DNA of 58,440 nt, from contig SUWV01000015.1 in assembly GCA_015061315.1 (NCBI GenBank), positions 1 through 58,440 of the forward strand, given 5' to 3'. Below, one piece after another: positions 49,909-58,440 of this stretch (positions within the stretch are counted from its first letter, which is position 1; each line of letters opens with the position of its first letter). This stretch comes from Lentimicrobiaceae bacterium (GTDB lineage: Bacteria; Bacteroidota; Bacteroidia; Bacteroidales; F082). Both the position numbers and the translations under genes were made by a program. The notes below the pieces were generated by a model. The model was not told the origin of the DNA and ran no database searches. It saw only the letters and a list, made by a program, of their open reading frames with translations.

Positions 49909-52421
49909 TAGTATTCCATCTCTCCTTCGTAGGAGTCGCCGTCACCTGATGGGGAACTCGGCATTCTTCTCTTGTTCTGTTGTTGGTTGATGCGATAGTT
50001 GAAGTTCAACGTCACTGAGGTCGTGCTCCATGTGCTCTCGCTATATTGCCAGAAATTGTCGCCCCACGACTCTCCTCCATGCTGGCGGCTGCCAAAGACA
50101 TCACGTATATTCAGAGAGATAGTAGCGTTCTTATTGAACACATCGCGTGAGGCGGCGAAGTCACACCAGTAGTTGGCATCACGGTAGCCGAGCGGTTCTT
50201 CACGCGGTCCCATATAACGTCCTGTGATTTGTAAGTCACAGACATTCTTAATCCTGAACTTAGTCACGAGACGTGCGAAGGTGTTATATGAATCTGTGGT
50301 GTAATGTCTGTTGTTCCAGTCACCGACAGTGTTCGACTTGAAGAAGTTGATGCTACCGTTAATATTCCACCATTTGAAGATGTCGAGAGATGCCACGAGC
50401 TCAACGCCATAGTCGTCGCTGATGCCGAAGTTCTCGGGACGGCTGTAAGAAATATCGTCAATAACAGTAGTGAACTGACGAATAACATCGGTGCTGTGAC
50501 GATAATATGTGGTAAAGTTGATATTACCTTTCTCCCAGAAACGCAGATATGAAAATTCATAGCTGTCGGTATAAACAGGTTTCAGTTCAGGGTTACCAGT
50601 TCTTATGTTACGGTCGTCGTTGAAAGAATGGAAAGGAGCCATCTGTCCGTACCAAGGACGACGGATACGACGCGCATAACTCGCCTGTATCTGATCCACT
50701 TCCGTCAAGGAATAATTGAGATGTCCTGTAGGAAATATGTCGTGATAATTCTGATTATTGCCGCTGTTAGTTCCTTTAAGATAAGTATCGATAAGAGTAA
50801 ACTCATAACGCATTCCTATCTGTCCTGAGAAACGACCGAACTCTCTTCCATAGCTACCATACAAAGCCGCCACCTGTTGATTATAATCGAAGTCGTGAGT
50901 ATAATCTTCTAAGGTAATCCCATTCTCCGTGACCATCATATTATTGTTGATCCAGCGACCTGTATATTTACCGCCGAGTTCCACAACAGAGAATCCATAA
51001 CGATGTACGAAATCTACAGTCGCCTGAAGGTTCTCCTGATTTTCCTGTGTCTGCGTATGTTGATTGATGCTTAAAGAAGGAATGTCGTTATCCATATCAT
51101 CTTGCGTCAAGAACTCAGCATCTACGATGTCGGACCATTCCGTATCGGAGTTATTGAAATAACGCACTGAGGCTTTGAGCGAGTTGTCCTTACTTCCGAA
51201 ATATTTATCGTAAGAAAGAGTATATTCCATCATAGGTCTGTCGTTGTACCAGTTTTCCGTACGACGCGAGAAGTTCTGTATGTTTTCAAAAGGAAAATTA
51301 TCTATATAAGTCACGCTTGGGAGATTATGACCTTTCGACTGTCGGAACATAGTGCTGAAGGTAAGGATATCATTATCGGTGAAATAATAGTCGAAGCCGC
51401 CGCGCACGTTATGACCTTTTCTGTTTCTGTTACGATAGGTAAGCTGTTCTGTAATCTGAGTCGCGTCGTCATGATTTTCTATCGTAGGGTCGTAGTCATA
51501 ATCGCCATTATAATATTCTGTCAAGGTGTAGCCATCGCTGATGTCGTCGCGATAGTTGAAGTTATAGTTAGCGAATACGTTAAACTTCTTAAATCTATAA
51601 TTGACACTTGCGCCCAATCCTGTCTGGAAAGGGAAATCCTCTTTGAAGAACTTCTCTCCCCATTGTACAGGGAAGCCGCCACGAAGATCGACGGAGGCGT
51701 TTAAGCCTTTACGTTTATCTTTTTTCAGGACTATATTGATGATGCCGGCGGTACCTTCAGCGTCATAACGCACAGAAGGGTTTGTCACCACTTCTATCTT
51801 CTCTATCATATCAGCCTGGAGGCTACGGAGCGCGTCTTGAGTGCTGACGCCAGCTAATCCCGACACCTTACCATCGACGAGGATCTGCACGCCGCTGTCG
51901 CCACGAAGACTCACATTACCTTCAACATCAACATTGACAGACGGAATATTATCGAGGACTTCTATCGCATTACCGGCAGTGCTGCTCACGTCCTTACCTA
52001 CGTTGAAGACGCGTTTGTCGAGAGTCATCGTCATGGTGCTTTTCTCCGCCACCACCTCAACTTCTTCTAAAAGAGCCGAGTCAGGACGCAGCACTATATC
52101 TCCCAAGGAGATATTGTTTTTAAGATTTATGTTAATGGTCTTCGACTCATAACCGATAAATTGTAGCACGACATAATATTTTCCGGGCTTGGCTTTCAAG
52201 GAGAAATTTCCTTTAGAGTCGGTGATGACGCCCGTCACTAATGTCGAGTCTTGGGAATTAAAAAGACTGACGGTAGCATATTCGAGCGGACCATCAGTCT
52301 CCATATCAATAATCTTACCTTTTATCTCAGGTTCAGCAGGCGCTTCTATTTCTGTAGCGTTAATCGTGTATGATGATATTAATAAGGTAAGGAGTATAAA
52401 AAGCGATGTTATCTTTTTCAT
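49908..52421 (-). CDS. Outer-membrane beta-barrel receptor with carboxypeptidase-like domain
   Basis: The 837-residue TonB-receptor-like protein has a signal peptide (to about residue 22) and a carboxypeptidase-regulatory-like domain (about 34-112, IKGKIIDMETDGPLEYATVS). A plug follows (about 125-235, RDGDSGVQILVDGK-like SLRGDSGVQILVDGKVSG), then a large OMP_b-brl_3 barrel. No SusD partner adjoins, so it is not a standard glycan-utilisation pair. The tail RRMPSSPSGDGDSYEGEMEY is polar. It presumably imports a nutrient, or is a surface protein energised by ExbB-ExbD. Confidence 0.9.
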   Translation of the reverse strand: MKKITSLFILLTLLISSYTINATEIEAPAEPEIKGKIIDMETDGPLEYATVSLFNSQDSTLVTGVITDSKGNFSLKAKPGKYYVVLQFIGYESKTININLKNNISLGDIVLRPDSALLEEVEVVAEKSTMTMTLDKRVFNVGKDVSSTAGNAIEVLDNIPSVNVDVEGNVSLRGDSGVQILVDGKVSGLAGVSTQDALRSLQADMIEKIEVVTNPSVRYDAEGTAGIINIVLKKDKRKGLNASVDLRGGFPVQWGEKFFKEDFPFQTGLGASVNYRFKKFNVFANYNFNYRDDISDGYTLTEYYNGDYDYDPTIENHDDATQITEQLTYRNRNRKGHNVRGGFDYYFTDNDILTFSTMFRQSKGHNLPSVTYIDNFPFENIQNFSRRTENWYNDRPMMEYTLSYDKYFGSKDNSLKASVRYFNNSDTEWSDIVDAEFLTQDDMDNDIPSLSINQHTQTQENQENLQATVDFVHRYGFSVVELGGKYTGRWINNNMMVTENGITLEDYTHDFDYNQQVAALYGSYGREFGRFSGQIGMRYEFTLIDTYLKGTNSGNNQNYHDIFPTGHLNYSLTEVDQIQASYARRIRRPWYGQMAPFHSFNDDRNIRTGNPELKPVYTDSYEFSYLRFWEKGNINFTTYYRHSTDVIRQFTTVIDDISYSRPENFGISDDYGVELVASLDIFKWWNINGSINFFKSNTVGDWNNRHYTTDSYNTFARLVTKFRIKNVCDLQITGRYMGPREEPLGYRDANYWCDFAASRDVFNKNATISLNIRDVFGSRQHGGESWGDNFWQYSESTWSTTSVTLNFNYRINQQQNKRRMPSSPSGDGDSYEGEMEY

Positions 52422-52503
52422 AGATATTTTTAAAAATTATATTAATGAGATGTTTTTTCAATGGCGCCGAAAAATACAAAATTTATGCCACAGATTTGGC
52501 TAT

Positions 52504-52576
52504 AAGCCTACAAGACTACGAGACTACAAGTCAACAAGACAACTGGGTGACTCGGTATCTCGGTGACTTGATGACT
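52504..52576. repeat. Family B and CGGTGACTTG word array between metF and the receptor gene
   Basis: AAGACTACGAGACTACAAGTC words grade into GGTGACTCGGTATCTCGGTGACTTG words. It lies downstream of metF but in the opposite sense to the usual pattern. Confidence 0.6.
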
Positions 52577-52609
52577 CTTTCAAAAAATCTGTGTGAGATT
52601 TTTTGAAAG
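52577..52609 (-). terminator. Perfect 14-bp palindrome over the metF stop codon
   Basis: CTTTCAAAAAATCT (52577-52590) and AGATTTTTTGAAAG (52596-52609) are perfect inverted repeats around GTGTG. The metF stop is at 52580-52582, so the last residues (NLTQIF) are encoded in it. It can end transcription, though the stem is AT-rich. Confidence 0.55.
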
Positions 52610-53542
52610 GTCGTTCATTCTTCCCATGGTGAAATAATGTATCAAAGGGAATCCTTGTTTGAGCAGGTCTTCCGATTGTCGCAGGCACCACTCCATTCCT
52701 ATCTTCTTGACCGCTTCTTTGTCGTCAGCGGCTGCTTCTACCGAATGTCTCAGTTCATCCGGCATTTCTATGCTGAAGGTGCTTGGCAAAGATGTGAGAT
52801 GCGATGCCAACGACAGCGGTTTCAAAGCTGGAATGACAGGGACGTCGATACCGAATTTATTACATCTGTCGATGAAAGAATAAAACTTACTGTTATCGAA
52901 GAACATCTGCGTCACAATATATGATGCGCCTTTGTCGACTTTCTGTTTGAGATATTCAATGTCTTCGTCTAAGGTGTTAGCTTCTTGATGTTTCTCTGGA
53001 TATGCAGCCACGCCGATGCAGAAATCTATCGGTCTTGGCTCCTTCACAAATTTGTCGTGGTATATTCCTTTGGAGAGATTTTTTATCTGCTCAACGAGAC
53101 CAGCCGCGTTGGCATGCCCAAAAGGATTTACTCTGAATCTGGAATCTAAAGGGTCTTTGTCGGAGCGTATCACGAAGATATTGTCTAAATCTTCGTAAGA
53201 AAAGTCGATGACAAAATCCTCGAGTTGCAGTTTGGTATAAGCAGCCGATGTAAGATGCGGCACCACCTCAATTCCTGTCCTTCTCTTGAGCGCTCCTGCC
53301 ACAGCAGCCGTCGCCGTCCTCGGATGCGACTCTACTAAAGTAGTGACATTATTTTCATTGATAAACTTCCTCACGGGAGCATGGAAAGTGATATTGATAA
53401 ACTGCGGATTGAGCGGTATGATAGGAAGCAACGACTTCTCAATATCATCTAAGCTCGTACCTTTCACAGGTGGTAATATCTCAATGGAAAAGCCTTTCTT
53501 TCCACTATCCTTCAATGAGTTATATATATCAATGACTTTCAT
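52580..53542 (-). CDS. metF: Methylenetetrahydrofolate reductase
   Basis: The 320-residue flavoprotein reduces 5,10-methylene-THF to 5-methyl-THF, the methyl donor for MetH. The family blocks are KGFSIEILPPVKGTSL (18-33), ITFHAPVRKF, VVPHLTSAAYTK, SYIVTQMFFDNSKF and VIPALKPL. The length is usual. It starts one base after the metH stop, forming a metH-metF operon whose products act in sequence. Confidence 0.95.
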   Translation of the reverse strand: MKVIDIYNSLKDSGKKGFSIEILPPVKGTSLDDIEKSLLPIIPLNPQFINITFHAPVRKFINENNVTTLVESHPRTATAAVAGALKRRTGIEVVPHLTSAAYTKLQLEDFVIDFSYEDLDNIFVIRSDKDPLDSRFRVNPFGHANAAGLVEQIKNLSKGIYHDKFVKEPRPIDFCIGVAAYPEKHQEANTLDEDIEYLKQKVDKGASYIVTQMFFDNSKFYSFIDRCNKFGIDVPVIPALKPLSLASHLTSLPSTFSIEMPDELRHSVEAAADDKEAVKKIGMEWCLRQSEDLLKQGFPLIHYFTMGRMNDLSKNLTQIF

Positions 53543-53543
53543 C

Positions 53544-56500
53544 TCAAATATTGTTTGGCAATAATTCTCTCAATTCTTCTACCGACAATCCTATATGTTT
53601 TGAATAATGTGCGAGTTGTGTTTCGTCTACTCTTCCCACCGAGAAATATTCTCCTCGCGAAGTAAACAATCCGCATAAGGATTCTTCTGGCGTTATCATG
53701 TAACTGTCTGTAAGTCGCATATTTGCATTTTGTTCCACTTGTAAGAAGTCGAAGACGCGTCTCTTCAGCGAATGGTCGGGACATGCAGGATAGCCGAAGC
53801 ACATCCTTCTTCCCTGATATTGTTTCTCGTCGAAAGTGAACGGAGTCTTGTCGAAGCCCCAATATTCGGAACGTACTTTATGATGCAGATATTCGCCAGT
53901 AGCTTCGGTGAGTCGGTCGGCTATAAGTTTTATTATCAAAGCGTCGTAAGGCGTCTCTGCCTCCGACATCAGTTTCGACAATCCCACGCCTGCCGTAAGT
54001 GCGAATACCGAGAGATAATCGTGACGAGCCACAGTGTCGGCTATAGAAAGCGGCTCTTGCATCTGCGTCTGACGTCTCAACATAGGAAGCTCCACAGTCT
54101 TAGCTCCGTCCGACAATCTTATCACATCGTCGCCTATATTCTCTGCTTCGACGACAGCAAATCGAGCTTCTATCTCAAGCGACTTGTCGGCGATGATATT
54201 CTTCAAGATATTCTGCGCATGTTCAAAGACTTGTGCCGCTTCTTCGTTCTTCAATATCTCAGGATATTTTCCGTAGAGCTGCAAGGAGAAGAAGAAATAA
54301 TTCCAGTCGATGTATGGCAACACTTCTTCTATGGAAGGTCTCAATGTAAACATTCCTTCTTGTTGTGGTTTAAATATCTCGTATTCTGGTATCTCAATCT
54401 TTATCGAGCTATAATCGGCTAGTGCTATGTTCTCGGTCTTCTGTCTGCGCATCGCTTCTTGTTCTTCATATAAGCTCAGACATGCTTGATGGTCTGTCAG
54501 TTTGTTCACTAAATTCACTGTGTCTATCGCTGTCGTCGCCTTTGCCGCAGGACCATTATAAACTGTCGCCATCTTCAAGGCAGTATGGAGTTTAGATGTT
54601 GCGGCGCCGCCTACTACGACAGGTATCGACAAGCCTGCCTCGTTGAGTTGCTGCAACACTTTTATCATCTGTGTCAGCGATGGCGTAATGAGGCCGCTCA
54701 TACATACAGCCTGCGAGCTCTTCGCCGACTCTACTATTCTCTCTGCCGGCACTTGTATGCCGAGGTCTTCTACCTCAAAGCCAGAGCTTTTCAAAACTGT
54801 TCCGACAATATTCTTACCTATATCATGAACGTCGCCATAGACAGTGGCGAGCGTGACTTTCTTCTTGGAAGTATCTGTAAATGTGACTGTCTTATTCAAG
54901 ACATCCATAGCAGCATTCATGGCAGAAGCAGCCTTCACCAATGACGGAAGGAACACCTTGCCTTCTTCAAAACGTTGTCCCAACAAAGTCATCGCTGGCA
55001 TAAGAATCTCATTGACGACCGACTGGAAAGTGGCGCCATGCGACAAGACAAGCGATGTGAGCTCAGCGGCTTTTGAGGTGTTACCTGTCATCACTGCTTC
55101 CGATAGCTGTTCTTCCATCGACAGTTCTTTCTTCTCTTTCTTCACCTCGACTTCCTTAGTGACATATTTTATCAAGTCGGAGCCGTCGCTCTCTCCCATT
55201 ATCGCCAATCGCGCATGTTCAAAAGCTTCTGCTTCAATATTTTCTTCTGCTATTATAGCGTTAGGATTTATAATCACATAATCCAAGCCTTCTCTTTTTG
55301 CCAAATGTACGAAGACTGAATTCAAGAGGTTTCTCACTGCGGTATTGCCTCTGAAGGCGAATGAAAGATTACTGACGCCGCCAGCGATATGAACGTGCAG
55401 GTTCGTCGTGATCCAACGTGCGGCAAGGAGATAATCTCTGCCATAATATCTATGTTCTTCTATTCCAGTACATATCGTCAGGACGTTAGGGTCGACGAGT
55501 ATGTCGTTTTCCTCGAAGCCCACCGACTTAGCAAGTGTTACGATACGTTCTGCAATCTCAATCTTTCTCTCATAGGTGTCGGCTTGACCTTTTTCATCAG
55601 CGAGCATCAGGATAATCTTCACGCCGAGTCGGTAGAACTCCGTAGCTCTTCTGAGGAATTCCGTCTCGCCTTCTTTCAAAGATATGGAGTTGACGATAGG
55701 TTTCACCATCGAGCTCTTCACTCCGAGAACGAGAGTGTCGAAGTCGGAAGAGTCTATCATCGTAGGTGTGAAAGCCACTGACGACGAAGCCAATAACTCG
55801 ATAAAATCTTTTATCATAGAAGGATCCACATCAGGATGGTCGAAGCATACGTCGAGGACGGCGGCTTTAGACTCCACCTGCGACACTGCTATCGACACCG
55901 CGTCTTGAAGGTTAGCATTCACGAGCTCCCTGAATTTCTTGGAGCCAGCCACATTACATCTCTCGCCTATGATATTAAACGACTTATGTATTTCTTGTTG
56001 AGGAATGGTTCTTGGCTTAATATTTTCTACGGCAGTTTTTATCGTCTTGATATGTTCCGGAGTTGTGCCGCAGCATCCGCCTATCATATTGATACGACCT
56101 TCTTTAGCGAGACGATTAGCACGAAAGTTGAAGTCGGCGCACGACTCTGTATATCTGCCGTCTAAGTCAGGAAGTCCTGCGTTAGGATAAAGTGATATAT
56201 TTGTTGGAATATCTTGCAGTTTCAAAATAAGCTCAGCGGCTCTCTCGAATCCGAACCCGCAGTTCAAGCCGAAAGCTATTGGTTTAGCGTGTTTTATCAT
56301 CTGCCACACCACATCGACAGAGTGTCCCGACAGGAGATTGCCTTGTTCTGTGAGCGTCACCGACACCATCAGAGGCACGTCATCGGTGGTAAGATTCAAT
56401 GTTGAAAGTGACGTCAGATATGCATAAACGGCAGCTCTTATGTTCTTAGCGTCGAAGCAAGTCTCGACCAAGATAATATCGACGCCGCCTTTTATGAGAG

Positions 56501-56927
56501 ATGTTATTTGAGCCTTATACGATTCCGCCATCTCGTCGAAATCGATGGTCCTCAATGAAAGCGACTGTGAGGTAGGACCTACAGAACCTGCTACAAAGAC
56601 ATCGCGATCTGATTCAGCGGCGACGTCTTTGGCGTTCTTGGCAGCCATAACATTCAAGCTGTCGATTTCTTCTTTCGTAAATCCATGTTTCAAAAGCTCG
56701 AGATACGAACAGTTGAAGGAGTTAGTCGATATGATGTCGGAGCCAGCTTCCACATACGAGCGATGCACTCTCTTGACGAGTTCGGCATTAGTCTTGTTCA
56801 AAGGCTCGTAAGGAGAAAGCAAAGTATTGTCATTTCTCTGTATCTCAGTGCCGAAAGCACCGTCCAAAACCATTATCTTTTCCGAGAGAACATTCTCGAG
56901 TTGTTTTCTTTTAGATATTTGTATCAT
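53544..56927 (-). CDS. metH: Cobalamin-dependent methionine synthase
   Basis: This 1127-residue enzyme methylates homocysteine to methionine. The domains are in the usual order: homocysteine-binding barrel (1-300; VLDGAFGTEIQRND, GGCCGTTPEHIK with the zinc cysteines), pterin domain (about 310-570; FNIIGERCNVAGSKKF), cobalamin module (about 615-850; GDVHDIGKNIVGTVLKSSGF with the B12-ligating His), and reactivation domain (about 860-1127; RRMCFGYPACPDHSLKR). All key motifs are present. The leader is about 100 nt and lacks room for a cobalamin or SAM riboswitch. The promoter is at 57033-57040. Confidence 0.97.
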   Translation of the reverse strand: MIQISKRKQLENVLSEKIMVLDGAFGTEIQRNDNTLLSPYEPLNKTNAELVKRVHRSYVEAGSDIISTNSFNCSYLELLKHGFTKEEIDSLNVMAAKNAKDVAAESDRDVFVAGSVGPTSQSLSLRTIDFDEMAESYKAQITSLIKGGVDIILVETCFDAKNIRAAVYAYLTSLSTLNLTTDDVPLMVSVTLTEQGNLLSGHSVDVVWQMIKHAKPIAFGLNCGFGFERAAELILKLQDIPTNISLYPNAGLPDLDGRYTESCADFNFRANRLAKEGRINMIGGCCGTTPEHIKTIKTAVENIKPRTIPQQEIHKSFNIIGERCNVAGSKKFRELVNANLQDAVSIAVSQVESKAAVLDVCFDHPDVDPSMIKDFIELLASSSVAFTPTMIDSSDFDTLVLGVKSSMVKPIVNSISLKEGETEFLRRATEFYRLGVKIILMLADEKGQADTYERKIEIAERIVTLAKSVGFEENDILVDPNVLTICTGIEEHRYYGRDYLLAARWITTNLHVHIAGGVSNLSFAFRGNTAVRNLLNSVFVHLAKREGLDYVIINPNAIIAEENIEAEAFEHARLAIMGESDGSDLIKYVTKEVEVKKEKKELSMEEQLSEAVMTGNTSKAAELTSLVLSHGATFQSVVNEILMPAMTLLGQRFEEGKVFLPSLVKAASAMNAAMDVLNKTVTFTDTSKKKVTLATVYGDVHDIGKNIVGTVLKSSGFEVEDLGIQVPAERIVESAKSSQAVCMSGLITPSLTQMIKVLQQLNEAGLSIPVVVGGAATSKLHTALKMATVYNGPAAKATTAIDTVNLVNKLTDHQACLSLYEEQEAMRRQKTENIALADYSSIKIEIPEYEIFKPQQEGMFTLRPSIEEVLPYIDWNYFFFSLQLYGKYPEILKNEEAAQVFEHAQNILKNIIADKSLEIEARFAVVEAENIGDDVIRLSDGAKTVELPMLRRQTQMQEPLSIADTVARHDYLSVFALTAGVGLSKLMSEAETPYDALIIKLIADRLTEATGEYLHHKVRSEYWGFDKTPFTFDEKQYQGRRMCFGYPACPDHSLKRRVFDFLQVEQNANMRLTDSYMITPEESLCGLFTSRGEYFSVGRVDETQLAHYSKHIGLSVEELRELLPNNI

Positions 56928-57024
56928 AGAATATGTTTTTATCTAATCATATAGATAATAATCCCATAAAACCTACTAATTTCAGGCATATAACTTTAAC
57001 TTAAGATTTCACTATTTTGATTTT

Positions 57025-57072
57025 TATTTTTGCAAAGATACGAAAAATGTTGATAGTTTTTGTATATCTTTG
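57025..57072. promoter_or_regulatory. Overlapping metH and TPR gene promoters
   Basis: TATCTTTG on the minus strand (57033-57040) faces metH. TATTTTTG on the plus strand (57025-57032) abuts it and faces the TPR gene. A second plus-strand box TATCTTTG (57065-57072) lies seven bases from the TPR gene ATG, which would give a nearly leaderless mRNA. Confidence 0.55.
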
Positions 57073-57079
57073 TTCCGTC

Positions 57080-58354
57080 ATGAAAACTTTAATCCTGATA
57101 ATATTGACGTTTCTTAACATAGGCACACCAGCCGACACAAACGAAGGTGAATTTCATCTTTACCAGATAAACTTTGCCGACTCTTTATACAAAAACTATC
57201 AGCCTCAGCACAATTTTGTTGAAGTGAAAGCTGCGATGGAATATTTTGACAGCATTCAGATGTCGGCTACCATTTATCAGCATCAAAGCAATGAATATCA
57301 GAGACTCTGCGACTCATTATCATTCATTTGTGCCAAGGCGCACTACTATTATGCCATTGGTCTCTCAGAAAAAGACGACATAACAGGAGCCTGCGAACAT
57401 CATCTGCATGCCTTGGAAGTTATGGAAGAGCTTATGATGAAAAATACAAGGAGAAAGGAAAAAGTCTATGAGACCGCTGACGCTGGTTCATCAGATACCA
57501 TCAATCCTCAGGAATACGAAAAGATAAGATTTATCGCTTTGATTTATAACAGACTCGGAAGGCTGTTTTATAACGCAGGCTATTGTGACTTGGCGATAAT
57601 ACAATACAAGAATGCTTTAAGATATTTAGGACTAATAGAGGAAATCGATTCACAATCATATATATTCAAGGAATTAGGTAACACTTACCATCTTTATGGC
57701 AAAGCCGACAGCGCATTATACTATTATAACAAGTCGTTAGAAATCAGTTCTAATTTAGCGAACAGACTTGACATAGAAAAATGCGTGGCCAAGATACTGT
57801 TTGAAAACGGAGAGAAAGACAGTGCGTATATTTTGCTTAAGAACAATCTTGACAAGATAGAGAATTACCGAGCAAAGGGAGCTTATTATTGGGTATTAGG
57901 AGAGATGTATTATAAAGATATGGTATATGATTCAGCCATCGTTTATTTAGAGCTATCTATGAACAGTTCCAATAGCAATGTGAATCTTGCCGCATCAAAC
58001 TATCTGAGCAACATATACAAATTGCAAGGAGACTTTGATAGTAAAAATTATTATGATAGTATATCCATCTTGCATTTATGTAAACACAACAATAAAACCG
58101 TTGAGTTTGCAAGAATGTCCTATGTATACAACAATCATATTAAGAAGAAAAACACTTTAGATAAGACAGAAGAAAAAGACACATACATATTTTTCATATC
58201 CGCAACACTATTGATTATAATTTGCATGATTTTGATTACTACCATTAAATTCCATAATTACAGAAAGAAAATCAATGATAAAGAAAACGAAATTGAGACA
58301 AAAGAAAAATCTATTAAAATAAACATCAAAGAAAAAAGCGAAATATTGCGATAA
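57080..58354 (+). CDS. TPR protein with a single membrane span
   Basis: This 424-residue protein has an N-terminal signal-like stretch (MKTLILIILTFLNIG). About six tetratricopeptide-like helical repeats follow (about 85-365; YNRLGRLFYNAGYCDLAIIQY, LGNTYHLYGKADSALYYYNKS, LGEMYYKDMVYDSAIVYLE), then one membrane span (about 376-396, FFISATLLIIICMILITTI) and a short Lys/Glu coiled coil. Many Bacteroidales relatives end in a cytoplasmic LuxR-type helix-turn-helix; this one stops without it, and no continuation is found in other frames. It is probably a periplasmic sensor or scaffold. An ATG at 57017 lies upstream of both promoters and is rejected. Confidence 0.8.
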   Translation: MKTLILIILTFLNIGTPADTNEGEFHLYQINFADSLYKNYQPQHNFVEVKAAMEYFDSIQMSATIYQHQSNEYQRLCDSLSFICAKAHYYYAIGLSEKDDITGACEHHLHALEVMEELMMKNTRRKEKVYETADAGSSDTINPQEYEKIRFIALIYNRLGRLFYNAGYCDLAIIQYKNALRYLGLIEEIDSQSYIFKELGNTYHLYGKADSALYYYNKSLEISSNLANRLDIEKCVAKILFENGEKDSAYILLKNNLDKIENYRAKGAYYWVLGEMYYKDMVYDSAIVYLELSMNSSNSNVNLAASNYLSNIYKLQGDFDSKNYYDSISILHLCKHNNKTVEFARMSYVYNNHIKKKNTLDKTEEKDTYIFFISATLLIIICMILITTIKFHNYRKKINDKENEIETKEKSIKINIKEKSEILR

Positions 58355-58408
58355 GGAGAAAGTATCCTGATTGTCTGTGAGTTAGGTTTGGGATTCTGTG
58401 CATTGCAG

Positions 58409-58428
58409 AGGTTGAAAAACAACCTTTT
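58409..58428 (+). terminator. Possible intrinsic terminator after the TPR gene
   Basis: AGGTTG-AAAAA-CAACCT followed by TTT forms a small stem 55 bases after the stop codon. Confidence 0.4.
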
Positions 58429-58440
58429 GGCAAAGCTAAG

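Noticed and set aside
44569..52421. A polysaccharide utilisation locus around GH92 and the receptor gene
   Set aside because: No SusD homologue or dedicated regulator is present, and the receptor is a single OMP_b-brl_3 type protein convergent with GH92.
56928..57033. Cobalamin or SAM riboswitch before metH
   Set aside because: The leader is only about 100 nt, AT-rich, and shows none of the conserved boxes; a cobalamin riboswitch needs about twice this length.

Overview
The window is an AT-rich chromosomal segment of a member of the Bacteroidota, most likely order Bacteroidales. The evidence is: Bacteroidota-type -7 boxes (TAnnTTTG, often TATCTTTGC) in front of many genes; the ssb-gldE-gldD block; a large secreted protein with a type IX secretion (T9SS) C-terminal sorting domain; a fused DAHP synthase/chorismate mutase; a TonB-dependent-receptor-like barrel; and lipoproteins among the glycosidases. 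The glycosidase set (GH20, GH89, GH92) suggests life on host or other complex N-acetylated and mannosylated glycans. The genus cannot be fixed from the sequence.

Layout. 1-2.2 kb: start of an unknown gene, a gene-poor stretch with a long palindrome and a possible small RNA, then a DUF5714-like gene coupled to a one-domain alkylguanine transferase. 2.3-7.2 kb: Fic protein, DUF1295 membrane enzyme, pyruvate kinase, a REP-associated tyrosine transposase (RAYT) with its own REP hairpins, 5-formyl-THF cyclo-ligase. 7.3-10.6 kb: operon of ECF sigma factor, membrane anti-sigma candidate, DUF4097-like secreted protein and a frameshifted outer-membrane barrel. 10.6-17.8 kb: DUF2461, two unknown envelope proteins, GH20, YitT, GH89. 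17.9-20.3 kb: ExbB - 4TM protein - ExbD - ExbD operon behind tRNA-Ser(GGA). 20.7-27.3 kb: asparaginase, TatD, HflX, TrpS, RNase G/E, a 30-residue basic protein and HU. 27.5-36.9 kb: ssb-gldE-gldD, CorA, SulP, GlyA, polyprenyl synthase, PorT-like barrel. 36.9-44.5 kb: RuvB divergent from a SPOR protein, two small envelope/unknown genes, and asnS-rpoN-PAP2-like operon divergent from aroF-pheA. 44.6-58.4 kb: T9SS cargo, GH92, outer-membrane receptor, metH-metF, and a TPR membrane protein.

Most genes are housekeeping. What stands out is between them. Nearly every spacer holds short degenerate tandem 'word' arrays of several families, and eleven hairpin elements whose foot is usually GTAG. A recurrent order is stop codon - array of AGTCAACAAG/AGACTACGAG words - GTAG hairpin, in the sense direction of the upstream gene. 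A different word family (CTTTAGTC/CTTTCGCC) lies directly against the -7 boxes of five promoters. Several arrays have grown into coding sequences and supply stop codons, C-terminal tails, or the N-terminus and signal-peptide core of real proteins. With the RAYT gene in the same window, this looks like an active REP system coupled to an unexplained 3'-UTR and promoter repeat organisation, and it is the best candidate here for undescribed biology. No CRISPR array, prophage, integrase or recognisable defence island was seen.
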